Origin: Thermomonas sp. HDW16
GTDB taxonomy: Bacteria; Pseudomonadota; Gammaproteobacteria; Xanthomonadales; Xanthomonadaceae
Direction: 5' to 3'
Assembly: GCF_011302915.1 (NCBI RefSeq)
Contig: NZ_CP049872.1
Span: 992,001 to 1,056,000, forward strand
Length of the DNA stretch: 64,000 nt
The notes beneath the pieces were generated by a model. The model was not told the DNA's origin and did not search any database. It worked only from the letters and a program-made list of their open reading frames with translations. The position numbers were made by a program, and so were the translations under genes. Position 1 is the stretch's first letter. The number at the start of each line of letters is the position of its first letter. Shown here piece by piece: positions 1 through 10,225 of the stretch.

Positions 1-1486
1 TCAGGTTGTAGCGGCCGGGCGCCTTGCCGACCAAGGCGATCTCGCCGAGGTAGGGCCGCGAGCAGCCGTTCGGGCAGCCGCTGATGCGCAGGTGGATTGG
101 TGCATCGAGCAGGTCGTGCTTCGCCTGCAGCACTTCCACCTTGTCGAGCAGGTCGGGCAGATAGCGTTCGGCTTCGGCCATCGCCAATGCGCAAGTGGGC
201 AGGGCCACGCAGGCGATGGCGTTCAGGCGCAGGCCGCTGGCGCGTGCGTGCGTGTCCAGCGCGTACTCGCGCACCAGTGCATCGATGCGTTCGCGCTGCC
301 CGGCGGGAACGCCCGCGATGATCAAGTTCTGGTTGCAGGTCAGGCGGAACTCACCAACGTGCACCTTTGCGATTTCGCGCAGGCCGCTGAGTTGCGGCGC
401 GGCTTCGGTGTCGGTGATGCGGCCCGCGGGAATGCGCAGAGTCAGGTGCGTGCGCCCGTCTTCGCCCTCGCTCCAGCCGAAGCGGTCACCGTTGTGGTCG
501 AAACGGAACTCGCGCGCGGGTTGCAGCTTGAAGCCGGCGCGTTCCTCCATCTTCGCGACGACGACGTCGAGCCCCAGGTCATCGATGGTGTATTTGAATC
601 GCGCATGCTTGCGTTCCTCCCGGTCGCCGAAATCACGCTGAACGGTGATCGCGGCTTCGGTGATCGCGAGCACCTGTTCCGGCGCGACGAAACCGATCAC
701 GTTGCCGATGCGCGGATAGGTCTTGGCATCGCCATGCGTCGCACCCATGCCGCCGCCAATGGCCACATTGAAGCCGGCAAGATGGCCACCGTCGTCGATG
801 ATGGCGATCAGCCCGAAGTCGTTGGCGAACACGTCCACGTCGTTCAGTGGCGGCACCGCCACCGCCATCTTGAACTTGCGCGGCAGGTACGCCTTGCCGT
901 ACAGCGGATCGGCTTCCTCGCCACTGTCGGCAAGCTTTTCTCCGTCCAGCCAGATCTCATGGTAGGCGCGCGTCTTCGGCAGGAACGCTTCGGATAGGCG
1001 TTGCGCCCAGTCGTGCACTTGCGCGTGCAGGCGCGATTGCAGCGGGTTGCTGCTGCCCAGCACATTGCGGTTGACGTCGCCGCAGGCGGAAATGGTGTCC
1101 AGCGCGGCGGCGTTGATGGCCTGCATGGTCGCCTTCAGTTCGCGCTTGATCACGCCGTGGAACTGGAAGGTCTGGCGGGTGGTGATGCGCAGCGAATGGT
1201 TCGTGTAGGTCGTCGCGATGGCGTCAAGTTGCAGCCACTGCTGCGGTGTGAAAACGCCACCCGGCGCGCGGATGCGGATCATGAACTGGTGCGCGGGTTC
1301 CAGTTTCTGCCGGCGGCGCTCGTCGCGGAGGTCGCGGTCGTCCTGCTGGTAGCTGCCGTGGAACTTGATCAGGCGCTGGTCTTCGAAACTCAGTGAACCG
1401 GTGATCGCATCGGCAAGGCCCGGCAGCAAGGTGCCACGCAGGTTGCGGCTGTCCAGTTTGATTTTTTCGACGGAAGGGTGGCTCAT
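1..1486 (-). CDS. cysI: Sulfite reductase hemoprotein beta subunit (partial, C-terminus off the left edge)
   Basis: Catalyses the six-electron reduction of sulfite to sulfide with electrons from CysJ, in cytoplasmic assimilatory sulfate reduction. About 495 residues are visible from MSHPSVEKI; the frame is open to the window edge and the last part of the protein (about 570 residues in E. coli) is missing. All four siroheme/4Fe-4S ligand cysteines are present: the pair in [17 protein letters not shown] and the pair in SGCPNGCSR, followed by the conserved GKAPGRYNL. The start lies 8 bases after the cysJ stop, so cysJ-cysI form an operon. Identification is firm; only the end is unseen. Confidence 0.96.
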   Translation of the reverse strand, partial: MSHPSVEKIKLDSRNLRGTLLPGLADAITGSLSFEDQRLIKFHGSYQQDDRDLRDERRRQKLEPAHQFMIRIRAPGGVFTPQQWLQLDAIATTYTNHSLRITTRQTFQFHGVIKRELKATMQAINAAALDTISACGDVNRNVLGSSNPLQSRLHAQVHDWAQRLSEAFLPKTRAYHEIWLDGEKLADSGEEADPLYGKAYLPRKFKMAVAVPPLNDVDVFANDFGLIAIIDDGGHLAGFNVAIGGGMGATHGDAKTYPRIGNVIGFVAPEQVLAITEAAITVQRDFGDREERKHARFKYTIDDLGLDVVVAKMEERAGFKLQPAREFRFDHNGDRFGWSEGEDGRTHLTLRIPAGRITDTEAAPQLSGLREIAKVHVGEFRLTCNQNLIIAGVPAGQRERIDALVREYALDTHARASGLRLNAIACVALPTCALAMAEAERYLPDLLDKVEVLQAKHDLLDAPIHLRISGCPNGCSRPYLGEIALVGKAPGRYNL

Positions 1487-1494
1487 GGCGTGGC

Positions 1495-3321
1495 TCAATA
1501 CACATCGCGTGCATAGCGGCCTTCGCGTTGCAGCGAAGACAGGTAATCGGAAGCGGCATCGGCCTCACCGCCGTTGTGCGCGGCGACGATGTCCAGCAGC
1601 GCGGCATGCACGTCCTTGCCCATCGCGATGGCGCCGCAGACATACAAGTGCGCGCCGTTCTGCAGCCAGTCGAAGACCTCGCGGCCGGCTTCGCGCAGGC
1701 GCTGCTGCACGTGGATCCGTTCGGCTTGGTCGCGCGAGAACGCAAGGTCGAGCCGGTGCAGTTCGCCCTTCTTCAGCGCGTCCTGCCATTCGGCCTGGTA
1801 GAGGAAGCCGGTGTTGAAATGGCGTGCGCCGAAGAACAGCCAGTTGCGGCCCGGTGCGCCGGTTTCCGCGCGTTCCTGCACGAAGCCGCGGAACGGTGCG
1901 ATGCCGGTGCCGGGGCCGATCATCAGGATGTCGCGCGCGGCATCCGCCGGCACGCGGAAGCGCTCGTTCGGTTCGATGTAGACCGGGACGCTGTCGCCTT
2001 CCTCCAGCGTGGCGAGGAAACCGCTGGCCGCGCCGAAGTGGTCGAATCCGTGCGCGTGGTAGCGCAGCGCATCCACGGCCAGGTGCGCTTCCTCGCCCAC
2101 GCGCTTGCGGCTGGACGCGATGGAATACAGGCGTTGTGCCTGCGGGCGCAGCGCAGCGACCAGTGTCTCCGCATCCCACTCCGCGGGCCAGCGGCGCAGC
2201 ACGTCGATCAGTTGGTATGTATCGAACAGCGCGGCAAGTTCGGTCTTGCTGTCCGACTCAAGCAAGCTGGCAAGGTCGGCATGCGCACCGCGTTCGACCA
2301 CGCGGGCTAGCAACGGGCGACCGATGCGGGTCAGTTCGCGCTTGTCGCGCAGCCACGTCGCAAGCGTGAAAGCTTCCTCACCATGCGCGACGTCGGCATC
2401 GCCATCCAGTCCCGTCGTGGCGAGCACCGCATCGACCAGCGCATCGGGATTGCGATGGCGGATGCCCAGCGCGTCGCCGGGTTCGTAGGCCAGACCGCTG
2501 CCTTGCAGCGACAGTTCAAGGTGGCGCACGTCCTTGTCGATGCCGCCGTACTTGCGGAAGCCGGTATTGCGGAACTCGCGCCCGGTGATGCGCTGGTTCG
2601 CCAGTACTTCGGCCGCAAATGGCTTGCCTTGCGACCACGTGGGTAGTGCATGCGGGCGCAGCGGAGTGACCGTGGCCAAGTGCGTGGCGGGCGCAGGCTT
2701 CAGCAACTCGCGGGCGTGGCCGAGCGCCTGTTCGCGCCACGGCACGGCGATGGTGTCGATGTCGAGGTCGGCCTCGCCGAGCGCCTGCACGCGGCTGCCG
2801 CCCAGTTCGGCCAGGCGTGTGTCCAGCTTGCGGGCGATGCCGCAGAACTCCGCGTAGCTGGTATCACCCAGCCCCAACACGGCGAACTTCAATTGCGGCA
2901 GCTTCGGCGCGCGCTTGCCCAGCAGGAATTCGGTGAAGCCGATGGCATCGTCCGGGGGATCGCCTTCGCCCTGGGTACTGATGACGAGATAGAGCAGCCG
3001 CTCGTTCGCCAGTTCGCGGGTGGGGTAGGCATCGGCGCGCAACAGGCGTGCTGGCAGGCCGGCGGTTTCCAGCGTGGCGTGCAGGGCTTCGGCGGCGCGT
3101 CGGGCGTTGCCGGTCTGGCTGCCGTAGAGCACGGTCGCGGGGGTGGCCGTGATGGCAGGAGTCGGCACGTAGGCCGGCGCTTGGAGCGAGCGCGCGAGTC
3201 CGGCCAGATAGCCGGAAGCCCAGAGCAGGCCGGTCGTGTCGGTGCTCGCGGCGAACTGCGCCAGCAGGGCGCTGTGTTCGCTGGAAAGCGGGGTGGGCAG
3301 GGCAAGCGCGGCGGTGGACAT
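1495..3321 (-). CDS. cysJ: Sulfite reductase [NADPH] flavoprotein alpha subunit
   Basis: Passes electrons from NADPH through FAD and FMN to the CysI hemoprotein. At 608 residues it has the full CysJ layout: N-terminal flavodoxin domain with the FMN loop [17 protein letters not shown] near residue 65, a linker, an FAD-binding domain with RLYSIASS near 397, and an NADPH-binding domain with [13 protein letters not shown] near 467 and [17 protein letters not shown] near 560, ending in an aromatic residue (ARDVY) as the family does. It is the first gene of cysJI. No strong Shine-Dalgarno precedes the ATG at 3321, but no better start is seen. Confidence 0.96.
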   Translation of the reverse strand: MSTAALALPTPLSSEHSALLAQFAASTDTTGLLWASGYLAGLARSLQAPAYVPTPAITATPATVLYGSQTGNARRAAEALHATLETAGLPARLLRADAYPTRELANERLLYLVISTQGEGDPPDDAIGFTEFLLGKRAPKLPQLKFAVLGLGDTSYAEFCGIARKLDTRLAELGGSRVQALGEADLDIDTIAVPWREQALGHARELLKPAPATHLATVTPLRPHALPTWSQGKPFAAEVLANQRITGREFRNTGFRKYGGIDKDVRHLELSLQGSGLAYEPGDALGIRHRNPDALVDAVLATTGLDGDADVAHGEEAFTLATWLRDKRELTRIGRPLLARVVERGAHADLASLLESDSKTELAALFDTYQLIDVLRRWPAEWDAETLVAALRPQAQRLYSIASSRKRVGEEAHLAVDALRYHAHGFDHFGAASGFLATLEEGDSVPVYIEPNERFRVPADAARDILMIGPGTGIAPFRGFVQERAETGAPGRNWLFFGARHFNTGFLYQAEWQDALKKGELHRLDLAFSRDQAERIHVQQRLREAGREVFDWLQNGAHLYVCGAIAMGKDVHAALLDIVAAHNGGEADAASDYLSSLQREGRYARDVY

Positions 3322-3388
3322 GGCGGCACGGGGAAGGAACCTGCATGCAGGCTAGGCCCGCACCGCTGCGTGGAGAAAGGAAGGCTGG

Positions 3389-3402
3389 TTATGCGCTTAT
3401 GC
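3389..3402 (-). promoter_or_regulatory. Direct repeat upstream of cysJ, possible regulator site
   Basis: Read on the minus strand, GCATAA occurs twice at 8-base spacing about 70 bases ahead of the cysJ start. Sulfur assimilation genes in gammaproteobacteria are usually activated by CysB, which binds poorly conserved AT-rich sites upstream of the promoter. Assigning this repeat to CysB is inference from position only. Confidence 0.2.
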
Positions 3403-3417
3403 AAGGGCCAGAACGAC

Positions 3418-3442
3418 GACGCCCCGCGCGTGGCGGGGCGTC
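3418..3442 (-). terminator. GC-rich hairpin between the GlsB gene and cysJ
   Basis: Perfect 10-bp inverted repeat (GACGCCCCGC / GCGGGGCGTC) with a 5-base loop, 20 bases beyond the stop of the GlsB-type gene. There is no clear U tract on the minus strand, so it may be a weak or factor-assisted terminator, or an mRNA 3' stabiliser. Confidence 0.5.
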
Positions 3443-3462
3443 GGGTGCCGCATTCGGAAAGA

Positions 3463-3714
3463 TCAGGCCTTCTTCTTGCGCACCGCTTCATACACGAACA
3501 ACAGGACGATGGCGGAGATGATCGCGATCGCCCATTGCACCAGCGTGTTGCTGACGTTGAGCATGGTCGACAGCTGGCCGCCGATCACCGCACCGACGAT
3601 GCCGAGCACGATGGTGAGGATCCAGCCCATCGGATCCGCGCCGGGCTTCAGGAAACGCGCCAGCACGCCGATGATCGCACCGCCGATGATGTAGCCGATG
3701 ATTCCACTGAACAT
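3463..3714 (-). CDS. GlsB/YeaQ/YmgE family stress-response membrane protein
   Basis: Small inner-membrane protein of 83 residues with three hydrophobic helices: GIIGYIIGGAIIGVLARF, then GWILTIVLGIVGAVIGGQL, then WAIAIISAIVLLFVYEAV. The KPGADPMGW turn between helices 1 and 2 and the Gly-rich helix faces are the hallmarks of the transglycosylase-associated/GlsB family, linked to general stress. The short cytoplasmic tail is basic (RKKKA). The start is supported by a strong purine-rich GGGAGGGG just upstream. It is a single gene between the M20 peptidase and cysJ. The molecular role is not known. Confidence 0.88.
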   Translation of the reverse strand: MFSGIIGYIIGGAIIGVLARFLKPGADPMGWILTIVLGIVGAVIGGQLSTMLNVSNTLVQWAIAIISAIVLLFVYEAVRKKKA

Positions 3715-3792
3715 GAACCCCTCCCGGGTTGTTGTGGGTAACGCCGGGGCATCCTAGCAGCAGTTGCCGGTCCGTCGCGTTGCAGTGCAGCG

Positions 3793-5283
<1,491 letters not shown>

Positions 5284-5480
5284 GGGGGTACGGCCTTGCG
5301 GGTGAAAACGCAATTCTACCGCCGGTGCGTGATGGCGGACTTCTCCTACCGACGGATGGGGGGAAGCTGGGGGCTGTCATGCGGCGGCGGCCGATACAGG
5401 CCAGGAAGGCGCGCCGGCAACCTGTGTCTACCGGATCGCAGCCTGCGGTCGCGGATCAAAACCACCCTCAGGAGCCTGCC

Positions 5481-5819
5481 ATGAAGACCTTCAAGACCCT
5501 GTTCTCCTCGTTGATCCTTTCGCTGGCGCTGGCCGGCGCCGCCATCGCCGGCGAGACCGTCAACATCAACACTGCCGATGCCGCCACCATCGATCGCGTA
5601 CTGGTCAACGTGGGTCCAGCCAAGGCCGATGCCATCGTCGCCTACCGCAAGGCCAACGGCGCGTTCCGCAGCGCCGAACAACTGGCCCTGGTCAAGGGCA
5701 TTGGCCTGAAGACCGTGGAAAAGAACCGCGACCGCATCGCACTCGGCGGCGCACGTCCGGCTGCGGCGGGTGCCAAGGTCGCGGCCAAGCCGATCCCGAA
5801 GCAGGTTGCCCGCCGCTGA
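5481..5819 (+). CDS. Secreted ComEA-like helix-hairpin-helix protein
   Basis: 112 residues starting with a Sec signal peptide (hydrophobic core SSLILSLALAGAA, cleavage near AIAG). The mature part carries one ComEA-type helix-hairpin-helix domain: VNINTADAATIDRVL, then VNVGPAKADAIVAYR and LVKGIGLKTVEKNR. Such proteins bind double-stranded DNA in the periplasm and, in competent bacteria, pull incoming DNA across the outer membrane. The basic C-terminal tail (AAKPIPKQVARR) fits nucleic-acid binding. The ATG at 5481 has AGGAG eight bases upstream. It stands alone, not beside other competence genes, so a role in uptake is inferred from the family. Confidence 0.88.
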   Translation: MKTFKTLFSSLILSLALAGAAIAGETVNINTADAATIDRVLVNVGPAKADAIVAYRKANGAFRSAEQLALVKGIGLKTVEKNRDRIALGGARPAAAGAKVAAKPIPKQVARR

Positions 5820-5850
5820 TCGGCAGGCATCACGGCGATACACTGCGGCG

Positions 5851-6468
5851 ATGGATCGATCATCGCCGCAGTCGTCGTTTGTCCTGCGCGCCAGCGGCTA
5901 TGCGCGCATGCGCTGGAAGAACGGCGCCGGCTGGACATCGGAAATCCTTAAAGTCCACGGCAGCGGCGAGCGCGACACCAATGACTGGCTGTGGCGCCTG
6001 TCGATCGCCGAGATCGATGCCGACGCGCCGTTCTCCGCCTTTCCCGGCGTGGAACGCGAACTGGTGTTGTTGAGCGGCAACGGCCTGCGCCTGCGTTTCG
6101 ACGATGGCGAAACCCACGAACTGTTGCCGCCGCACGACAAGCTGCGCTTCGCCGGCGAACGCACGGCCTTCGGCGAATTGCTCGATGGGCCCACCCGCGA
6201 CTTCAACCTGATGTGGAAGCGCGATGCGGTCGACGCACAGCTATGGCATCGGCCGCTGGTGGGGACGATGGTGCTGTTCGTCGAGCCCGGCGACACTTGG
6301 GCCGTGCACATGCTGGCCGGTCACGCGCGCTTTGCGGATGGCTCCGAACTTGGCGAGATCGCGATCGGCGACACCGCCGTGCTGGAGGCCGGAAACGCGC
6401 GCCGCCGTCACGTATTGGACGGCGGCGGCGAGGTGTTGCTGATTCGCGTCATCCCACGAGGAGCTTGA
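5851..6468 (+). CDS. HutD/Ves family cupin-like protein
   Basis: 205 residues matching the HutD family: the N-terminal RMRWKNGAGWTSEI segment and the SIAEIDADAPFSAFPG strand pair are diagnostic, followed by beta-rich sequence (LVLLSGNGLRLRF, GPTRDFNLMWKRDAV) typical of a bicupin. HutD genes often sit in histidine-utilisation operons and the protein is thought to bind a small molecule such as formylglutamate and act in regulation. No hut genes are near here. It starts 31 bases after the ComEA-like gene and is probably co-transcribed with it. Function remains tentative. Confidence 0.85.
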   Translation: MDRSSPQSSFVLRASGYARMRWKNGAGWTSEILKVHGSGERDTNDWLWRLSIAEIDADAPFSAFPGVERELVLLSGNGLRLRFDDGETHELLPPHDKLRFAGERTAFGELLDGPTRDFNLMWKRDAVDAQLWHRPLVGTMVLFVEPGDTWAVHMLAGHARFADGSELGEIAIGDTAVLEAGNARRRHVLDGGGEVLLIRVIPRGA

Positions 6469-6480
6469 ACGCTTGGGGTT

Positions 6481-7113
6481 CTAGAGCAATGCCAGCCCGA
6501 CCACGGCGCAGAAGACCAGGGTCGATAACCCCATCACGCTGAGCAGCATCTCCTTCGCGCTGCGGCCGCGCGCCCACATCCAGATTCCGGACAGGCCGAG
6601 CAGGATCATGCCGATCGCGAAACTGTCGGCCAGCAGGATCCACCAGCCGCCACCGCCCACCGCCTTGTGCAGGCGGTTCAACGCGGCCAGCGTGCTGTGA
6701 CTGCTGCGCTTGAGGTCGGCGGTGTCGCTGCCCGGCGCGTATTCCAGCGACCAGGAGTCGCTGGCGGTGCCGCCGCTGAGGGTCCACTTCGGCGGTTGCT
6801 TGGCATCGCCACCGCGGCCGCCCGGTGCGCCCTTGCGGATCACCTGCGCATCGAGCTGCTGGGCATCGCGCAGCCACAGCGAGAGCTGCTCGGGGGTGGT
6901 GCGCACTTCGGCGGGGATGGCCAGCGAGGTCTTGCCGATCTCATTGCTGTCGCCCTGTGGCCACGCACCATCGCCGAAGCGGTGGTTCATCACCAGTCCG
7001 GTGATGCCGTACAGGATCGCGGCAAGCGCGCCCCAGGCACCGATCCACAGGTGGAACTGACGGATCCAGCGATAGGTGGTGGCGGAGCGGCGTGCGGCGG
7101 AAGCGGTCTGCAT
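6481..7113 (-). CDS. PepSY-associated transmembrane protein, partner of the TonB receptor
   Basis: 210-residue inner-membrane protein. A hydrophobic helix at about 22-42 follows a short basic cytoplasmic tail (RWIRQFHLWIGAWGALAAIL), then a periplasmic domain of about 100 residues, then two C-terminal helices (WWILLADSFAIGMILLGLSGIWMW and LSVMGLSTLVFCAVVGLALL). The RWIRQFHLWIG start and LNRLHKAVGGG motif are those of the PepSY-associated TM family, which commonly accompanies siderophore receptors and may act as periplasmic ferric-siderophore reductase or transport accessory. It starts 7 bases after the receptor stop, so it is the second gene of a Fur-regulated operon. Confidence 0.85.
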   Translation of the reverse strand: MQTASAARRSATTYRWIRQFHLWIGAWGALAAILYGITGLVMNHRFGDGAWPQGDSNEIGKTSLAIPAEVRTTPEQLSLWLRDAQQLDAQVIRKGAPGGRGGDAKQPPKWTLSGGTASDSWSLEYAPGSDTADLKRSSHSTLAALNRLHKAVGGGGWWILLADSFAIGMILLGLSGIWMWARGRSAKEMLLSVMGLSTLVFCAVVGLALL

Positions 7114-7120
7114 CGTGGCC

Positions 7121-9274
7121 TCAGAAACGGTAGTTAAGGCTGACCCAGGCGCTGCGCGGTGCGCCGGGGCTGATGTTGTTGTTGCTGTGGGCGCTGGCGA
7201 AGTAACGCTTGTCGCCCAGGTTCTCGATATTGACCTGCAACTGCATCGCCGGGTTGAGTGTCCAGTACACGGCGGCGTCGAAGCGGGTGAACGCAGGCAG
7301 GGTCACGGCATTGTCCACGTTGGCGAAGATCGCGCCGCGATGGATGATGCCCAGGCCAACGCCAACCGTCTGGTTGAAATCGTAACGGTTCCACAGCGAA
7401 GCCGAATGCTTCGGCAACTGGGCCAGTCGGTTGCCGGCCACCGTGCTCGACGACTGCGTGGTGGTGATTTCGCCGGTCTGGTAGGCATAGCCACCCATCA
7501 GCTGCCAAGCCTCGGTGATGCGCCCGGCAACACCCAGTTCAACGCCCTTGGCGGTCTGGCCGTCGACCAGGATCATGCGGGTGGCATCGGCCGGATCGGT
7601 GACCGCCACGTTGCCGCGATCCAGCTGGTATACGGCGATGCTCGCCTGCAGCTCGGGGCGGATATCCCACTTCGCGCCGATCTCGCGATTGCGGAAGGTT
7701 TCCGGGTCCAGCGCGGCATTGCTGGCGCTGAGCGAGGCAAGCTGGTCGCCGGCACGCGGCTGGTAGGCCTTGCTGTAGCTGGCGTACAGCGAGACATCGT
7801 CGATCGGCTTGAACACCAGCCCGGCGCGCGGGGAGAGCAGGCCATCGTCGCTGCGGAAGTCCGTGCCGTTGCGGTTGTTGTGCAGATCCACGCGGAAATC
7901 GTCGTAGCGCAATCCAAGGATCGCCTGCCAGCGCGGCGAGAGCTCGATCTGGTCCTGCAGGTAGACCGCCGCGACCTTCGCCACGCCGTGGTTGCTTGCA
8001 TCAGTCGCGCTGGGACGGAATTCAACTGGCGTGGTAGTGGTTGGATTCGCCAGCGGCACGTTGACGCTGGTGGTGGTGCTGCCGGGCGCGCCGAAGTAGC
8101 CGGTCATGCGCAGGTTGTCGGTTTCCTGGCGGCCGAACTCGGCGCCGGCCAACACGGTGTGTTGCATGCCGCCGGCAGTCGTCTTCCACACCAGGTCGGT
8201 CTGGTTGAACAGGTTCTTGCGCGTGGTGACGTTGTTGTAAGCGGCGATCGACACCGTTTGCGCGGTGGCGTTGACCGCGCCCGGGAACACGTTCTGGTAG
8301 AACTTGTCGTAATCCGCCCAGCGCAGGTGGTTGCGCAGCTGCAGGCCGTTGCCGAAGTCGTGTTCGAGCACCGCATCGAACGCATCCACGGTCGCCTCGA
8401 CCGGGCTCTGCGCGGCGTTGCCGAAGAAGGTGGACGGATCGACATCGAGCGGACGCCCGTTGAGCGAGGGCACGCCGCGATCGGCCACGCGCTCGTCGTG
8501 GAAACGCTCGTAGGACAGGTTGAGGCGGGTGTTGGCGCCCAGGTCCGTGCCGAAGGTCGGGTTGATGCCGTAGCGCTTCAGTTCGAAGCCGTCGCGGAAG
8601 CTTTCGGAATCTTCGTAGAGGGCATTGACGCGGAAGCCGGCGTTGTTGCCGCCATCGCCGATGCCGGTGCCGAAATCCAGGGTGCCGCGCTTGCGGCTGT
8701 CCGAGCCGAACTGCACGCTGCCGCTGCGGTGGCTCGCGCCATCGGCTTGGCGGGTGACGCGATTGATCACGCCGCCGGTGCCGCCGCGACCGAAGATCAT
8801 CGCGTTCGGGCCCTTCAGCGCCTCGACGCGCTCCACGTTGTAAGTGTCGCGGATGTACTGAACGTCGTCGCGCACGCCATCGACGAAGAAATCGCCGGTG
8901 GTGCTGTTGCCGCGCATCACCGGGGTGTCGCGGTTGCCTTCACCCTGGGCGACGCCGACACCGGGCATGTAGCGCAAGGTATCGGTCAGGCCGGTCATGG
9001 CCTGGTCCGCGATCAGCTTGTCGGTCACCACGGTCACCGCCTGCGGCACGTCCAGCAGCGGGGTATCGGTCTTGGTAGCGCTGCGGGTCTTGCGCGCGCT
9101 GTAGTCGGGCAGGTAGCGCTGGCCGACCACGGTGACGCCGTCCAGGTTCTTGGCCTGGTCTTTCGCCGCCTCGCCGTCGTCGGCGGCGAATGCGGGCGTG
9201 GAGAGCGCGACCAGCAGCGCAATGGTCAGGGGGGATTGCGCCAGGACGCGCGGGGTGGGGAGGGCAGAGTGCAT
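7121..9274 (-). CDS. TonB-dependent siderophore receptor
   Basis: Outer-membrane receptor of 717 residues that imports a ferric siderophore with energy from TonB-ExbB-ExbD. A signal peptide (LTIALLVALSTPAFA) precedes a TonB-box-like stretch near VTVVGQRYLP; the plug domain follows with DVPQAVTVVTDKLI and the family motif DTLRYMPGVG, then VERVEALKGPNAMIFGRGG. The rest is a 22-strand barrel ending in aromatic WVSLNYRF, as needed for BamA recognition. The plug sequence resembles the FhuE/FoxA hydroxamate-type receptors, but substrate cannot be read from sequence. It is transcribed with the PepSY-type gene from a promoter whose spacer holds a Fur-like box. Confidence 0.94.
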   Translation of the reverse strand: MHSALPTPRVLAQSPLTIALLVALSTPAFAADDGEAAKDQAKNLDGVTVVGQRYLPDYSARKTRSATKTDTPLLDVPQAVTVVTDKLIADQAMTGLTDTLRYMPGVGVAQGEGNRDTPVMRGNSTTGDFFVDGVRDDVQYIRDTYNVERVEALKGPNAMIFGRGGTGGVINRVTRQADGASHRSGSVQFGSDSRKRGTLDFGTGIGDGGNNAGFRVNALYEDSESFRDGFELKRYGINPTFGTDLGANTRLNLSYERFHDERVADRGVPSLNGRPLDVDPSTFFGNAAQSPVEATVDAFDAVLEHDFGNGLQLRNHLRWADYDKFYQNVFPGAVNATAQTVSIAAYNNVTTRKNLFNQTDLVWKTTAGGMQHTVLAGAEFGRQETDNLRMTGYFGAPGSTTTSVNVPLANPTTTTPVEFRPSATDASNHGVAKVAAVYLQDQIELSPRWQAILGLRYDDFRVDLHNNRNGTDFRSDDGLLSPRAGLVFKPIDDVSLYASYSKAYQPRAGDQLASLSASNAALDPETFRNREIGAKWDIRPELQASIAVYQLDRGNVAVTDPADATRMILVDGQTAKGVELGVAGRITEAWQLMGGYAYQTGEITTTQSSSTVAGNRLAQLPKHSASLWNRYDFNQTVGVGLGIIHRGAIFANVDNAVTLPAFTRFDAAVYWTLNPAMQLQVNIENLGDKRYFASAHSNNNISPGAPRSAWVSLNYRF

Positions 9275-9325
9275 TGGATCCTCATCGACAGGGCACGCGG
9301 CGCTTGTTGGCCGCTTCAGGTAGCC

Positions 9326-9354
9326 ATGTTAATGAGAACTATTCGCAAACGCAA
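9326..9354 (-). promoter_or_regulatory. Promoter with Fur-box-like operator for the TonB receptor operon
   Basis: On the minus strand TTGCGT (9349-9354) and TAACAT (9326-9331) are separated by exactly 17 bases, a good sigma-70 promoter. The spacer is TTGCGAATAGTTCTCAT, which with the -10 gives GCGAATAGTTCTCATTAAC, close to the gammaproteobacterial Fur box form (GCGAATGATTCTCATT). Fur-Fe2+ bound here would occlude polymerase, so the receptor should be induced by iron limitation. Seen directly: promoter elements and box. Inferred: regulation by Fur. Confidence 0.75.
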
Positions 9355-9356
9355 TC

Positions 9357-9374
9357 GATTCTCGAGAGAGAATC
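9357..9374. repeat. Short perfect inverted repeat upstream of the Fur-like box
   Basis: GATTCTC and GAGAATC flank a 4-base GAGA loop, ending in the last codons of the Rieske gene and just upstream of the receptor -35 element. It could be a second weak Fur-type site (GAGAATC resembles a Fur half-site) or a weak 3' hairpin for the suf transcript. Confidence 0.4.
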
Positions 9375-9696
9375 ACTCTCGGTCGTCGCGGGTCCAGATG
9401 CCGGTGTCGTTGATCTTGACCGGGAACTTCGCGACCGGCTCATAGGCGGGTGCACACAGGGCGCGGCCATCGCGCACGTCGAAACGCGCGCCGTGCAGCA
9501 CACATTCGATGCTGGCGGTCGCCGGGTCGAACGTACCGGCGGAAAGCTCGAAGTCCTCGTGGGAGCATCGATCCTCCAGCGCGTAAATCTCGCCGTCGTA
9601 ATTGAACACGGCGATGGCGGTATCGCCGTCCCAGGCGGTAGTCATTTCGCCGGGCAGCAGTTGCGACGTCGCGCAGACGAACACCCATTCACCCAT
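9373..9696 (-). CDS. Rieske 2Fe-2S ferredoxin-like protein at the end of the suf operon
   Basis: A 107-residue single-domain Rieske protein. The two iron-sulfur ligand boxes are intact: C44-S-H46 (DRCSHEDFELSAG) and C65-V-L-H68 (ECVLHGARFDVRDG). It resembles the small ferredoxin subunits of non-heme oxygenases and the Rieske proteins often attached to suf operons. The start overlaps the preceding GNAT gene by 8 bases, indicating translational coupling. It has no signal peptide, so it is cytoplasmic. The redox partner is unknown; an electron-donor or Fe-S carrier role in cluster assembly is inference from the neighbourhood. Confidence 0.85.
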   Translation of the reverse strand: MGEWVFVCATSQLLPGEMTTAWDGDTAIAVFNYDGEIYALEDRCSHEDFELSAGTFDPATASIECVLHGARFDVRDGRALCAPAYEPVAKFPVKINDTGIWTRDDRE

Positions 9697-10225
9697 GGTG
9701 CAATTCCTTTTCCAACACTTCGAAGCGCAGGTCGTCGCGCGTGGGCAGGCCGAAGCGCGCGTCTCCGTAAGGGAATGGCTTGGTGATGCCGGTGCGCCGG
9801 TAGCCGCGGCGCTCATAGAAGGCGATCAGCTCGTCGCGGATATCGATCACTGTCATCCGCATCGCCGGCAGCTGCCATTCGTCGCGGGCGATGCGTTCGC
9901 ATTCGGCCAGCACGTGCTTGCCAATGCCGCCGCCTTGCAAATCCGGCTTGACCGAGAACATGCCGAAATAACCGGCGCCGTCTTCTTCCGCGACATGTGC
10001 GCAGGCGAGCAGTTGCCCATCGCGTTCGGCCAGCACGATGCGGCTGTGCTCGCGTTCGAGGCAGGCGATCACGTCGTCGGCGCCGGTGCGGCGGCCGTCG
10101 AGGAAATCGGCTTCGGTGGTCCAGCCCTGTCTGCTGACATCGCCGCGATAGGCGGATTCGACCAGTGCCACGATGGCATCGATATCCGCCGCGTTGGCGG
10201 CGCGGAACTGCAGTGCTTGGTTCAT
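9689..10225 (-). CDS. GNAT family N-acetyltransferase
   Basis: 178 residues with the GNAT fold: N-terminal FRAANAADIDAIVALVESAYRG, the acetyl-CoA loop VKPDLQGGGIGKHVLAECE (Q/R-x-x-G-x-G/A form) and the C-terminal ELIAFYERRGYRRTG motif. It transfers acetyl from acetyl-CoA to an unknown amine. Its ATG overlaps the sufS stop by four bases (ATGA) and its own end overlaps the Rieske gene, so it is embedded in the suf transcript. A role in Fe-S assembly has not been shown for this family; the association is seen here but unexplained. Confidence 0.85.
   Translation of the reverse strand: MNQALQFRAANAADIDAIVALVESAYRGDVSRQGWTTEADFLDGRRTGADDVIACLEREHSRIVLAERDGQLLACAHVAEEDGAGYFGMFSVKPDLQGGGIGKHVLAECERIARDEWQLPAMRMTVIDIRDELIAFYERRGYRRTGITKPFPYGDARFGLPTRDDLRFEVLEKELHHG

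Noticed and set aside
7076..9445. A long open frame of nearly 790 codons on the plus strand opposite the TonB receptor
   Set aside because: Entirely antisense to a clear receptor gene; Ala/Val/Gly-rich translation of a high-GC gene's reverse strand with no recognised domain.
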